Origin: Pythium myriotylum | Lineage: Eukaryota > Oomycota > Peronosporomycetes > Pythiales > Pythiaceae | DNA: 64,000 nt | Direction: 5' to 3' | NCBI GenBank assembly: GCA_023091665.1 | Contig: JALJCQ010000015.1 | Location: 558,001-622,000, forward strand | In this document: positions 8,603 through 18,475 of the stretch, piece after piece | Layout of the letters: every line of letters starts with the position of its first letter | Numbering within the stretch: the first letter of the stretch is position 1 | Notes under the pieces: generated by a model | The model's database searches: none | What the model was told of the DNA's origin: nothing | The model's input: the letters and a program-made list of their open reading frames with translations, nothing else | Position numbers and translations under genes: made by a program

Positions 8603-10948
8603 TATCAGACTTTTATGGGATCAGACTGGCTGATCGGGTGGCTCTGTGGGACAGATGTCATCATTTTTTCCACTGATCGGTTTTGTTGATTGCTATTGTG
8701 TGGCTCGGCGTTCAGTGTTTTGAGCAATCAACAGGATTTTGTGTACCTCGCATCCCACAGACAAAGATGGAGACGTCTGAGGCACTAAGTGTACGGGAAC
8801 GTGTCGCACTCATTCGCGCGAACACGATACCAGCAACTTCACGTCGCTCGTATCGCGCGACGTGGTCGGCTTTAGTCCAGTGGATGCTCCAGCACAAGCG
8901 CAACCTCATCCCGATACCATTTGTGGGGCAGCTTCACGACCCCAGTCGCACGCGCAAAGCTATCCTCGCTGCGATCGACGCTGACGTTGACCACACCCGA
9001 CCTCCGTTGGATTTCGAGCGGCTGCAAGCAGCAGACTTTGTGGAGTGGCTCCTGACCCTGCGCAAACGCGACGGAAAGCCCCCCGGCTTCTCAACGTTCA
9101 ATAACCACCGGGCGGCGCTGTTCAATCTCTTTCGAGAGTATCGCTGTCTGATGAGCAATGAGCTCCAGACCGAGCTGACTACGTACTTTCGAGGCCTCAA
9201 GCGTAGTACCGCCGAGCAAGCAGCGAATGGCGACGTTGCCGTCAAGGTCGGGAAGGATCCACTCTCGCTGGAGATGTATGAGTTCATCTGCACGCAGATG
9301 TTGAAGTCCAGCTCCAAGGACATGGTGTTCGCACATGCCTTTCTTGTGATCTCGTGGAATCTCATGTGCAGGTCTGCAAACACAGTGGGCATCATGACAA
9401 GCCACATCGAGTGGCGGGACGATTCTTTCTGTGTGTTTTTTGCGCACATGAAGAACGATCAAACCGGTTCCAGACCAAGCGATCCTCGTCACATTTACGC
9501 GAACCCCCTACGACCAAGTATCTGTCCGCTCTTGGCGCTGGGGATCTATTGGGCTGTGTTTGCAGTGGACCAAGACCGCTTGTTCCCGGGATCGGCACAA
9601 TACGACCGATTCCGCAAGCTACTGCACGCTTTCCTCGAAGAAGACGCAGTGAAGGCAGAGTTGTTCCGACGTGGCGTCGATTCAAACGACATCAGCACTC
9701 ACTCAATCCGCAAAGGCTCGGCGACGTACTACTCATCCGGTTCAACTGCTTGTCCATCCTCCACAGCGGTCCATCTTCGTGCTGGTTGGTCTCTCGGTGG
9801 TGTACGAAACACATATCTTCGCTATCAGGGCGCTGGCGACATGCATGTTGGTCGCACGGTGTCCGGTCTTCCACCAAACAGCGAGCTCTTTGCATCCCTC
9901 CCACCCCGTTTCGACTACAACGACGAACTCGTCAAGCTCGGCATCAAGACCGCGTTTGGTGATGTTCCGTTGAACCTTCGATTTGTCTGCGAGCACGCAC
10001 TCGCGGCGCTTGCGTACCACTCTGACTATCTGATCGCAACACTACCCGCCGCTCACCCCTTGTTCCAAACCCCGATCTTCCAGACAGGCGATCGCCTCAA
10101 GCAACTTCGCGACCGCGTGCGTGTCGGCATCGCCTCCGATGATCCAACACAGATTGCTTCTGGTGTGCCTCCTCACTGTGCCATGCTCGGTCGTCTACGG
10201 TCTGTGGAGCAGGAACTACAGGCACTACGATCCACCGTTGTTGAACAAGTCGTGGAAGGTGTTGTAAGTGCCATCGACGGGCAATCGCACTCGTCAGCAG
10301 CAGTAGTCAAACGCGCCATCATCGCATCGTTCCAAGAGCTCGGTCTCGTGGGCCTGGTTGAACAAGTGCGAGTCGGCTGCCAGCCTGACACACAGTCCTC
10401 TCCAACGCCCGACGAATCGACGATCTTTTTGTATACGTGGGGAGGCAGGTACAGACGTCTCCCCGAGGACTATCAGCTCCACGACGGAACTCCTCGACAG
10501 ATGTGGGTGTTGTGGACTTGCGGTGGCACAAAGCCAAGCGTCCCACCACTACGTCATGTCCAACCGAGCGACCTGAGCTCAGCCAACTCGAGGAAGCGAC
10601 TTAGTGATCTGCGATTCCTGATGAGCCGTCTCGAGAGTGCTGCACGAGGACATCCTGCCTGGAGTGCACGCAACGTGGATGTTGAGACCGCTTGTCGTGT
10701 TTACGACGAAGTTTCTGAAACGATTGCACTCTCAGATTTGACAGGAAAGCAACGCAAACGTCGGCACTCCCAGCTCGGTTGGCGTACAGTCGTCAACGAG
10801 TTGCGAAAGCGTCAACGTCAGGTGCATGACAACCAGTAGGTAGTCAACAAAATACAAGTACCGGTGTAGGTTGAACAGTGTAACCATACATAACCGGTTA
10901 CATTTATGGTGTTCCCACTCCGTCCCACAAAGTCCTTCCAACAGTCAT
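8603..10948 (+). mobile_element. Crypton (tyrosine-recombinase DNA transposon), 2346 bp
   Basis: The paralogous empty site in duplication copy 2 reads tgttttgcat|caacatgtgg at about 63442-63460. Copy 1 has the same flanks interrupted after the T at 8602 and resuming at 10949, so the insert is defined almost to the base. The repeated CAT at the two junctions (8600-8602 and 10946-10948) leaves a 3-base ambiguity. There are no terminal inverted repeats, as expected for Cryptons, but an inverted 8-mer TGTGGGAC/GTCCCACA lies near each end (about 8646 and 10923). The only gene is the tyrosine recombinase at 8767-10839. Confidence 0.9.
8767..10839 (+). CDS. Crypton tyrosine recombinase (integrase)
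   Basis: The ATG at 8767 (context aagATGG) gives a 690-aa protein; the open frame extends upstream but without a better ATG. The N-terminal part (about residues 1-160) looks like a SAM-like core-binding domain. The catalytic domain has the first Arg in NLMCRSANTVG, a Lys in AHMKNDQ, the His-x-x-Arg box in THSIRKGSATYYS, Gly-Trp in RAGWSLGG, and the nucleophile Tyr in NTYLRYQG. The C-terminal half contains a Trp-rich block (LYTWGGRYRRLP, QMWVLWTCGG) resembling the GCR1-like DNA-binding domain found in many Crypton proteins, and ends in a Lys/Arg-rich segment. No stops or frameshifts were seen, so it may still be functional. Confidence 0.88.
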   Translation: METSEALSVRERVALIRANTIPATSRRSYRATWSALVQWMLQHKRNLIPIPFVGQLHDPSRTRKAILAAIDADVDHTRPPLDFERLQAADFVEWLLTLRKRDGKPPGFSTFNNHRAALFNLFREYRCLMSNELQTELTTYFRGLKRSTAEQAANGDVAVKVGKDPLSLEMYEFICTQMLKSSSKDMVFAHAFLVISWNLMCRSANTVGIMTSHIEWRDDSFCVFFAHMKNDQTGSRPSDPRHIYANPLRPSICPLLALGIYWAVFAVDQDRLFPGSAQYDRFRKLLHAFLEEDAVKAELFRRGVDSNDISTHSIRKGSATYYSSGSTACPSSTAVHLRAGWSLGGVRNTYLRYQGAGDMHVGRTVSGLPPNSELFASLPPRFDYNDELVKLGIKTAFGDVPLNLRFVCEHALAALAYHSDYLIATLPAAHPLFQTPIFQTGDRLKQLRDRVRVGIASDDPTQIASGVPPHCAMLGRLRSVEQELQALRSTVVEQVVEGVVSAIDGQSHSSAAVVKRAIIASFQELGLVGLVEQVRVGCQPDTQSSPTPDESTIFLYTWGGRYRRLPEDYQLHDGTPRQMWVLWTCGGTKPSVPPLRHVQPSDLSSANSRKRLSDLRFLMSRLESAARGHPAWSARNVDVETACRVYDEVSETIALSDLTGKQRKRRHSQLGWRTVVNELRKRQRQVHDNQ

Positions 10949-11146
10949 CAACATGTGGCCGACTGATAACCAAAAAATGTGATGCTGTTTAGAGAGGTAT
11001 ATTTCATTATACAGGAATTGGTACTACATACTTTTGAAACCGTTATTTAAAAGATAAAACGTATTGAATAGTAAAGGTTAAACTGGAGCTACAGCGCTTC
11101 AACATGCGAGCATATGGCGTTACGACAACCGTATCTCGCGCGGGAT
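10949..11146. other. right flank of duplication copy 1
   Basis: This non-coding sequence resembles 63452-63640 with scattered substitutions. No gene is recognised. Confidence 0.5.
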
Positions 11147-11817
11147 GGAGAATTCGCCAAGATGTGAGTAAATCCAGAAACGTTCGCCAAGAAGTGAATA
11201 CGCTTGCTAACGAGTGAGTAGCGAACCTACCAAAAAAAAACAGATGACGAACCTACCTTAAAGTATGCAAGGTGTAAATATAGTATGCGCTGCCAGGCGT
11301 GATGTTGGTATGAGTCTCAGAGTCCGCGAGGACAGTGATGTTTGTATGAGTTTAAGAGTCCGCGAGCACAGTCGTCGCTTTTTACGAGGTCAGTGACATA
11401 TCCCCCGAGCCTGTATAGCTGTTTTTCGTACACAGCATTTGCCCCTGGGGTCATCAGGCGACCCTCCTCGGTCCACTTAGCCGCATTGTCGCTTTTTTTT
11501 TGTCTTCCCGCATAAAATCCACGAAGCTTTTCATGAATGCGAAGAACAGTTTGTACCGGATTCCATTCTGTTTGGTTGTGCTGTGCTCACTCTCGACAAA
11601 ATTCGTCGTGCGACGTTCACTGTCAGTTTTGCAATTGGCATGGTCAGGTAGGTGCTTATGCCTGGCAGTGTCCTATATTTACACCTTGTGTATTTGCACC
11701 CCCGGATGTATAATTAAACAGTAAGTTTGTCATCTGTTTTTTGGTAGGTTCGTTACTCACTCGTTTTGACTTCTTGGCGAACGTTTCTGGATTTGCTCAC
11801 ATCTTGGTGAATTCTCC
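11147..11817. mobile_element. non-autonomous DNA transposon with ~100-bp terminal inverted repeats
   Basis: The left arm (about 11147-11262, starting ggagaattcgccaagatg) is matched in reverse complement by the right arm (about 11719-11817, ending cttggtgaattctcc), with small internal differences. The 671-bp unit has no transposase frame; internal sequence includes a short direct repeat built around gagtccgcgag. The homologous place in duplication copy 2 lacks the insert. I could not define the target duplication with confidence, so the superfamily is open. Confidence 0.75.
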
Positions 11818-11826
11818 CACAGGCAC

Positions 11827-12273
11827 CCTCGTCTACATGGCCAAAATTGAGCATTTAATCAGGCGACGGACTTCGTGACGACTCGTTCTGAAGAAAGTTT
11901 GAACGGATAATACATAATGATAGACCACGCCGTCGTGGATAATCTCAGACTACCACAACTGGATCATCTACACTCTCGTTGCAATCGTCGACGCATCAGC
12001 TATGACGGTTCGAAGCACCATACACTGTACTTCTAGCGCAAGCCAACAATTCGAATTGAAGTGGCGCCCCGGGCAAACGGTACAGCATCCTGCGTGCTCT
12101 ATCGTCCACCGTGGTCTTTGAGTTGCTTTTGGAGAAGCAAGAACCCTCGATGTATCGACTCATCCGTTCACACATATATGTCTTGCTGCATTTTTCTTCG
12201 GCCATCTCTCCTGCCCTGAGATGTAAGCGGTCGCCAAGGCAATGTGAGTTTCCTCTTGGGAGCTATGTGGAGC
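11827..12273. repeat. tandem segmental duplication copy 2, left part
   Basis: This stretch is closely similar to 5270-5613, with a small insertion around 12070-12180. It is cut off at ggagc by element B and continues at 54931. Confidence 0.8.
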
Positions 12274-12842
12274 TGTTGTCTTCCACCACTTGGACTTCCC
12301 GACTTGGTGGTTGAACTTTTTTTTATTGATCTTGGTTATTGTTGGTGAAAAGGAGAGTGAGTCTACGGTAGCTATCCTACGACATGCGGTGCTCAACCAC
12401 CCCCGGGCCCTTTGTGCCCCCTAGGGACTCCCTCTTATTGCTTGTTCTCGTTGGCCGCCCTCACGGCGTCCCTGTTGGTCCGTCGGGCACTCCTTGGAGA
12501 GAGTGCCTGACTGGTTGCAGTTGAAGCCCCAGCTTCAACCGCGGCTGCCGAGTCCTTGGCAGCCATCATTGCCGCGTCGTCACTGGATTGTTGGCGGCGG
12601 CAGCCATCATCCGTGTCGTCGCTCCTGGGTTCGCGGCTGCGCTCATGCTCGACGCATCGCCACGTGCAGCTGAATGAACGGCACGGCGACGCGGTCGCCG
12701 CAACTTCAATCGTGCCTTGCGGGTGCGTGTCGCGTGCCGTGTTGGTGGGCGCGGCGTTGCCGTTTCAGCGTCCTGAGTCGGGCGGCGATTATCAGACGCC
12801 GTCTGGCTCGGGACTGTTCCAGACAGTGGGACTGGAACAACA
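12274..12842 (-). repeat. 3' LTR of element B
   Basis: The 569-bp LTR is bounded by TGTTGT and ACAACA. Its inner edge abuts the polypurine tract at about 12843-12852. The stop codon of the B chromodomain frame lies inside it. Confidence 0.9.
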
Positions 12843-13336
12843 CTTCCCCCTTGCGTGGAGGACGTCTTTGTCCGTCGACGTTTTCGCTGCACGATCCCGA
12901 GGGCCGCGGCCATGGCTTGGACGGCAGGATCACTCAACTGCGCGTCAAAAAAGGCATACACCGCGGCCTTGACGTCGGTGTAGATGGTCAATGCAGGCTC
13001 CCACCTGTCCTCAGCTTCTGCGAGCCCGCGCCAGCGGATGTGCAGTTCATGTTGCTTGCGGAACGCGCTATATCGTGCTTCGAGAATGCGGTCGACAACG
13101 TGTCCTTCACTGTTGTGAGCGACGTGCTCCAGAAGCTCGCCGGCGACGTCGAGCGCCGAGTCCGCGTAAAACTTGAGCCGACTCGCGTGGACCTCGCGTT
13201 CTTCGAGTGTGATGAGGTTTTTGATGCGGAAAATCCAATTCGACGTAGTGCCAGTGACACATGCTGGCCTACACCATTTCATAGAGAGTTTGTTTTCCGC
13301 GCGCGCCCAGACGTTGGCGTAAAGCACATAGTCACC
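12843..13336 (-). pseudogene. element B integrase C-terminus with chromodomain-like module (fragment)
   Basis: The minus-strand frame (an in-frame ATG-less continuation from 26729-27435) encodes a basic linker, the EVHASRLKFY segment typical of oomycete Gypsy integrase tails, then a chromodomain-like module (VVDRILEARYS...LHIRWRGLAEAEDRWEP). It ends in a basic stretch that runs into the LTR. The N-terminal part of the same protein is on the other side of element A; joining FDIG to DYVLYANVW across the A insertion keeps the frame. Element D encodes a very similar tail, so B and D are related families. Confidence 0.85.
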
Positions 13337-14354
13337 TGTGGTAAAGCGGCCGAGAATTTTAGGGCACTAGACCGAGGTGATAGGCAGAGACTCTGGGTAG
13401 TACCGTAGGAGGCTCCAGACTAACCCATACTATTACTATACTCGGTATCAGCCGCCGGTATTACCGGCGGAACCGATACTGAGACGATTGTGCCATCCCA
13501 TAGCCGATTGGCTAAAATGGGGGTCGATTGCGTAGCCGAAAGCCGCAGTCATCACCTGAATACAAGGGGGATGATCGGCAGGATACTGGCTGAATCGGCA
13601 GAAAAAGGGCATGTATTCAGCAGTAGTAATGGGTGTAGAGCCGGTAGCGAACTTAGGGCAGCCGAACTTAGCGTAGGGGTAGTTAGATCAGCTGATGAGA
13701 CCAAGGTAATAGACTTCCACTTTCACCGCCAAGCCCGCAAGCAAGCCGCGTCGTCTTGGCAAGGAACGTCGCATCAAGGCTCGCCGTCACCAACAGGAGG
13801 TGACGTTAAAGAAGACCCCGGTGGAACCTGGCTATTGCTGTCAGGGGAAGCCGACGACCCTCAAGCGGCCGACTTGAAGCGCTGGGGCAAGACCGCCAGC
13901 GGCGTCGGCTGCATCAAGGACAAGGACACTCATGTGCGCCGGTGGGATCGTCCCCCCGCCACGACAAGGCAAGGTTACGGTCTCTAGTGCTGGGCACTAG
14001 CAGATCTTACGCCCCAAGGAAGCCGCAGCCGTCTCATCGGCTGCGCACAAGTACTCCGAGCCCCTGCGTGTTGAGCAGGCGTGTTTCTCGGCCCGGTACG
14101 ACCCCCGGCCCGACTCTGCGAGACGGTCTCCTCGCGGAGCTCAGCTGGCCGACCCCAGAGGCTTCACGACCCTCTGGCTTCCCCTCCCCCGACTTCGGTT
14201 CCAGAGCGCCCACGGTTCACCCCCACAGCGACTTTCGTGGGGTGCAACGTCTGTTGGTAGCTCACTAGCACCAAGAATCTGAAGGCCTGTTGGCGAGTGG
14301 TCAGCTGTCACAAGCAGTCGCTGTGCAGTGATTTCGCTGACCCACTCTACCACA
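13337..14354 (+). repeat. 5' LTR of element A
   Basis: The 1018-bp LTR runs from TGTGGTA to TACCACA (7-bp inverted ends). It contains a chance open frame (13490-13987) that is repeated identically in the other LTR and is not counted as a gene. Confidence 0.93.
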
Positions 14355-14355
14355 G

Positions 14356-14368
14356 TGGTGCGTATGCC
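14356..14368 (+). other. putative tRNA primer-binding site of element A
   Basis: The sequence TGGTGCGTATGCC starts one base after the LTR and begins with TGG, as needed to pair with a tRNA CCA end. The tRNA species was not identified. Confidence 0.5.
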
Positions 14369-14384
14369 AGGAGCTAGTGGCTAC

Positions 14385-16589
14385 ATGGCATCGAAGTCGA
14401 AGAGACCGCCAAGGTCGAAGTCACCTGTCCAAGCGGCCGCAGGTGACTTAGACTTGAAACGAGCTAGGCCGCAACCGAGTTCTGCTGGAGGGCCCCCAGC
14501 TGAACACGGTGACCAAGGACATGTCGATCTCGAAGGGCCCCCACGCGTGAGCGTGGTCGAAGGACGGTCGACATCGGGTGACTCGATCACCCGCAACCTC
14601 CTTCCAGACCTCGACGAAGAAGCCAAGGACGCCGCCAGCGACGCTGGCTCGGAAGACGTCGACCTGAGTGCCGACATCGCGGAGCTGAACGTCGGCGACG
14701 ACGCGACGGCTCCGGCGACCCCGATCACCCGTGCTGTCAATTCGGTGCCGGTGAAGATGGATCCCACCAGGCCGACAGCCGTGCCGGCACGGATGATCGA
14801 GGTGATCATGTCGAAGCACGATGGTCTCAAGCACCTCCAGGTGACCCGAGTCAGCGCCGCTGCCGATGTCCGCGACCCTGGCTTCGCGTCGATGAAGACT
14901 CAGCAGCAGGTGCTGCACGGCATCATCGGTGTCTTCAACACCGCCGGGTACAGCGTGACCATCTTGGACAACGCCAAGATCCTCGCGACACGGCGCGACA
15001 AGCTGATCGCGGGCGCTCAGGCGATCTTCGAGCTGTTCCTCCGCCACCAGTCTCAGCGCAAGCTCGAGCAAGCCATCGGTGCGAACCGTGGTGGGCTCAT
15101 GGATGCTGAATCGCTGCAGAAGATCGCGGAGCAGGTCATCGGACGCTCCAGGGAAGAAGTCAAGCAGATGGAAGAAGAGATCATGCTAAAGGACAAGATG
15201 CTCAAGGATCTCGAGAACTACCTGCAAGACTTCGCCGACAGAGTCGCATCAGGCGAGCTGACCGCAGCTCAACTTGCGTCGGTGTGGACCGCGGCCGCGC
15301 CGAGCGTTGCCAGTGCCGAGGTGAAGCCGACGGTTAAGCCAGAGCCGAAGGTCAAGGCCGAGAAGCCGACACCAGTCGCTAAGTCGCCGGCAGCCTGGTC
15401 CTCGACCGACTACCTGGCCGACATCTACGACGAGTGCGTCGCGCCAGGCGTTAGCGCCATGACTCGCCTGCGGCAGTCGGCCTGTGCCGATCTGAAGTCG
15501 TTCGACGGCAAGTCTCGCGACGAATATCGCGGCAAGGCCTTCATCAGTTCGGTCCGTTCGGCGTTCCGCCAAGACGAGAGGACTGACGGGCAATGCTGCT
15601 TGAAGTTCCCCGAGCTGCTCACCGGCGCGTCGAAGATCTGGTACAAGCAGCTGAAGAAGTCGACTCGTGCCAACTGGTCGCTCCTTCAAACCGAGTTCGA
15701 GCGTGAGTACTGCGGTGCGACGGTCACGGCTCACCAGCGCTACTACGAGCTGCGCCGGAAGCCGAACGAAGAGCACCTCGACTACCTGTACCGACTCAAC
15801 GTCCAAGCCATCGAAGCCGGCATCGACTATGAGGGCGCTGCGGCATCATTCCACGTGACTCACTTCCTCGACACGTGTGAAGACGCCGAGCTCGCACGCC
15901 AGTTCGGTCTTGCCAAGCCGACAACGGAGGAGCAGCTTCGTCAAGCGTTGAAGGAGCTGCTGCGCCAGAACCAGCGGTCGAGGCGCGATGAGTCAGCCAA
16001 GTTGCGTGCGAACAAGCGCGACAGCAAGCCGAAGCCGTTCATCGCCGGTTCCAAGCAGCGGCCGATCGCCGTCAACGCGTTGGCGAAGCTGCTCGGATCC
16101 TCGAGTCGAGCTGCCGAAGTCGACCTGTCAAGCGTGTCTGAGTCAAGCTCGGATGGCAGCGAGTCGGAAGACAGCGGAGCTGAAGATGGCGAAGGTGACG
16201 AAGGCGAAGATGCAGCGGAAGCTGCCGGCTTGGCGACGATGCTGGCGCCCGAGTCCGTGCAGGCGCTGACCAAGCTCGTCGCCGCCCTCCAAGGTCGTGA
16301 CAGGGTGGGCAAGCCGAAGGGTGAGGTGTCAAAGCCTCAACACCCATGCTCGCATTGCGGCTCGAAGCGCCATCAAGACCGCGATTGTTGGAGTCGTATC
16401 ACTTGCACGGTGTGCGGTCGGCTCGGTCATCCGGCCGACTATTGCTACCACCGTTGCAAGGGGTGCGGCAATGTCCACGATCGTGGTGCTTGCCCGCTGG
16501 AGGAGCTCGCAAACCACCTGAAGGCGTGGTTCGACCCGACGAAGCACGCTGGCGTCCTGCCGGCGGCCGTCGAAAAGTGGTTAAACTAA
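14385..16589 (+). CDS. element A Gag with triple zinc knuckle
   Basis: The 734-aa frame is uninterrupted. I prefer the ATG at 14385 (tacATGG) because the in-frame ATGs at 14328 and 14364 lie in the LTR and in the primer-binding site. The protein has a basic N-terminus, a central Gag core with a retrotransposon-gag-like segment (KFPELLTGASKIWYKQL...LQTEFEREYCG), an acidic Ser/Glu-rich stretch, and three zinc knuckles near the C-terminus: two CX2CX4HX4C and one CX2CX3HX4C. The frame stops at 16587-16589 right behind a -1 slippery heptamer, and the protease frame is -1 relative to it. Role: virus-like particle shell and RNA packaging. Confidence 0.88.
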   Translation: MASKSKRPPRSKSPVQAAAGDLDLKRARPQPSSAGGPPAEHGDQGHVDLEGPPRVSVVEGRSTSGDSITRNLLPDLDEEAKDAASDAGSEDVDLSADIAELNVGDDATAPATPITRAVNSVPVKMDPTRPTAVPARMIEVIMSKHDGLKHLQVTRVSAAADVRDPGFASMKTQQQVLHGIIGVFNTAGYSVTILDNAKILATRRDKLIAGAQAIFELFLRHQSQRKLEQAIGANRGGLMDAESLQKIAEQVIGRSREEVKQMEEEIMLKDKMLKDLENYLQDFADRVASGELTAAQLASVWTAAAPSVASAEVKPTVKPEPKVKAEKPTPVAKSPAAWSSTDYLADIYDECVAPGVSAMTRLRQSACADLKSFDGKSRDEYRGKAFISSVRSAFRQDERTDGQCCLKFPELLTGASKIWYKQLKKSTRANWSLLQTEFEREYCGATVTAHQRYYELRRKPNEEHLDYLYRLNVQAIEAGIDYEGAAASFHVTHFLDTCEDAELARQFGLAKPTTEEQLRQALKELLRQNQRSRRDESAKLRANKRDSKPKPFIAGSKQRPIAVNALAKLLGSSSRAAEVDLSSVSESSSDGSESEDSGAEDGEGDEGEDAAEAAGLATMLAPESVQALTKLVAALQGRDRVGKPKGEVSKPQHPCSHCGSKRHQDRDCWSRITCTVCGRLGHPADYCYHRCKGCGNVHDRGACPLEELANHLKAWFDPTKHAGVLPAAVEKWLN

Positions 16590-16627
16590 ACCGCCCGCCA
16601 GTTTGGGGACTGGTACGCGCCGGGCGG
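16580..16627 (+). promoter_or_regulatory. -1 ribosomal frameshift signal between gag and pol of element A
   Basis: The heptamer G-TTA-AAC (16580-16586) is aligned to the gag codons and is immediately followed by the gag stop TAA. GUUAAAC is an established slippery sequence (used by equine arteritis virus). Four bases downstream, CCGCCCG (16591-16597) pairs perfectly with CGGGCGG (16621-16627), enclosing a second stem CCAGT (16598-16602) with ACTGG (16609-16613). Pol lies in the -1 frame and is open across this site. Confidence 0.75.
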
Positions 16628-18475
16628 CAACCCGAGGTCGCAGTGTATGCGTTCGTAGCCGGTAGACAGCTACAACGTAACAAACAAATACACTCGATTC
16701 TTGATCAACCACGTGAGTTCGAACGCCATGCTTTTATTCAACGGCTTACTCTACACCCTGGTGAGCGGCGCGGGTACTGGCGGTTCTACAACCAGAAGTC
16801 CCATCGCCAAACCATCGTAAGGGCGCAGATCGACGACCATAACGCGCAGGTCCTCCTGGACTCGGGCGCTGAGGTCTCGATCCTCGACTCCGACTTTGCG
16901 CGTAAGATCGGAGCCGAGGTAGACACCAGTGTGTCTCTGCGCTGCGAAGGTGTTGGAGGATCCGGCTATCCCACCGAGGGCCGGGCCTGGATAAAGGTGG
17001 TGCAGGCCGGCGAGCTGGCGTACCAGGCCGAGGTCTGGGTCGGTCGCCTTGGCAACGTTCAAGCGATTCTCGGTACCGACTTCATGACCCCGGCCGGCAT
17101 CCGCCTCGACTTGGCCGAAGGCGTCGCCCTCATGCCGGACGAAGTTCGCGTCCAGTTTGAGGGCCGCCGAGCCGTCTACAGTGACAAGGCAGAGCAAGTC
17201 AGGGTCAAGCGAGAGGTGACGATCCAGCCAGGCGAGTCACACTACCTGCGGATCAAGCCGAACGCCTCCAAGAAGCTGTGGGTCCGCCGCGACGAACGCT
17301 GGGTCACGACTGCCGAGTGCAACGAGCGTGGCCTGCCGACGCGGGTCAAGGTGACCACCATCTTCACGGTGCCGGTCACCTTGCCCACGCAGACGATCGT
17401 TGTCCTCTGGCTGAGCTCGGGCGCCGCACCTCGACGCTCCGGATACGTCTCTCTGGGCTCGAGGCGGTACGACGAGTGGTGCACCCTCGTGTACGAGGCC
17501 GAGCCCGAACCGGAGCTTGAGGCACGGCGCCAAGCTGAAGCCGACGCGATCCGGGCTGCGCAGCCACCGGCGGTCGAACGACGCCCGTATGTGGTGCCGC
17601 GCGCGATCTTGAAGCGTGCCGACGCCGCGGTGGCGACGCCGCCGAGGGCGGGTGACTCAAGGAGTGAGCTCAAGGTCTCCGTCGAAGACACGCTTGAAGG
17701 TGCGACATCCGGCGACGAAGACCAAGGCGACGTCACGACGAAGCCGAGAGCCGGACGGCGTGTCGTCATGACGAAGATGACGACGTCCGACTGGGCCAAG
17801 GTGGCGATACTCTTCGTCGCAGCCAAGTCCCCGGCCGAAGTCGTCGATGGTCAAGCCGAGCTGAGCGAAGCAGTCTACGTGCATGAAGGAGGCGATGTCA
17901 GTGCTGAAGACATCGACGGCCAGATGGCCATGATCCCAGAAGTCCCGGCTGGGGACGACGAGATCACGCCTGCCGACATCAAGATCGCGGCTGGCGAAGA
18001 TGTCAGTGCTGAAGACGTCGAGCGTGTCCGCGAGATGGTGTGGAGGCGACGCCCGTACCTCATGGGTAAGGGCAATGCTCGGCCGTTGCCGGCCAAAGGC
18101 GTCGCCTGCGACATAGACGTCGGCGACGCCAAGCCCATCGCTCAATCGTGCCGCAAGGTGCCGCCACAGTACGTGGAGAAGCTCTACGAGCTCCTTAAGG
18201 GACTCCTCCAGGCGGGCTTCATCGCGCCATCGACATCGGCTTGGGCGTCTCCCATTGTGATCGTCGTCAAGAAGAACGGTGTTGATATTCGCCTCTGTAT
18301 CGATTACAGAATGGTGAACGCCCTCACTAGGCTGATGGTCTACGCTATGCCTGTCGTTCATGACCTGTTGGAAAATCTCGGCTCGCTACGATGGCTTTGT
18401 TCACTAGATATGGCGTCAGGGTTCTGGGTCGTGCGAATGACTGCACGGGCTCGGGGGCGATTTCGGCTTTCGTGA
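16587..18475 (+). pseudogene. element A protease and N-terminal half of reverse transcriptase
   Basis: In the -1 frame after the shift site the protein shows an aspartic protease (LLDSGAEVSILD at about 16855-16890, with the late ILGTDF motif), a long Ala/Glu-rich linker, and then the RT fingers and palm start (GFIAPSTSAWASPIVIVVKKNG, RLCIDYRMVNALT, LCSLDMASGFW). The frame ends at 18475 through a one-base shift next to a G-run at about 18452; the RT continues in another frame. This is damage within RT, not a natural gene end. Confidence 0.85.

Larger units (their letters stand above)
5270..11146. repeat. tandem segmental duplication, copy 1 (LPMO 3 and LPMO 4)
   Basis: Sequence from about 5270 (ctacatggctaaaattgagc) is closely matched from about 11827 (ctacatggccaaaattgagc). 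The match continues through the LPMO 3 and LPMO 4 loci to LPMO 5 and LPMO 6 on the far side of element B, and ends near 11140 versus 63640. Without the Crypton and the small inverted-repeat element the unit is about 4.2 kb. Copy 1 also preserves the intact target site of element B (tatgtggagccgaaaac near 5606-5622), and copy 2 preserves the empty site of the Crypton. Confidence 0.85.

Noticed and set aside
13490..13987. 165-codon open frame, repeated identically at 25864-26361
   Set aside because: It lies wholly inside the element A LTRs; the repetition is explained by the LTR pair and the frame has no protein-like features.
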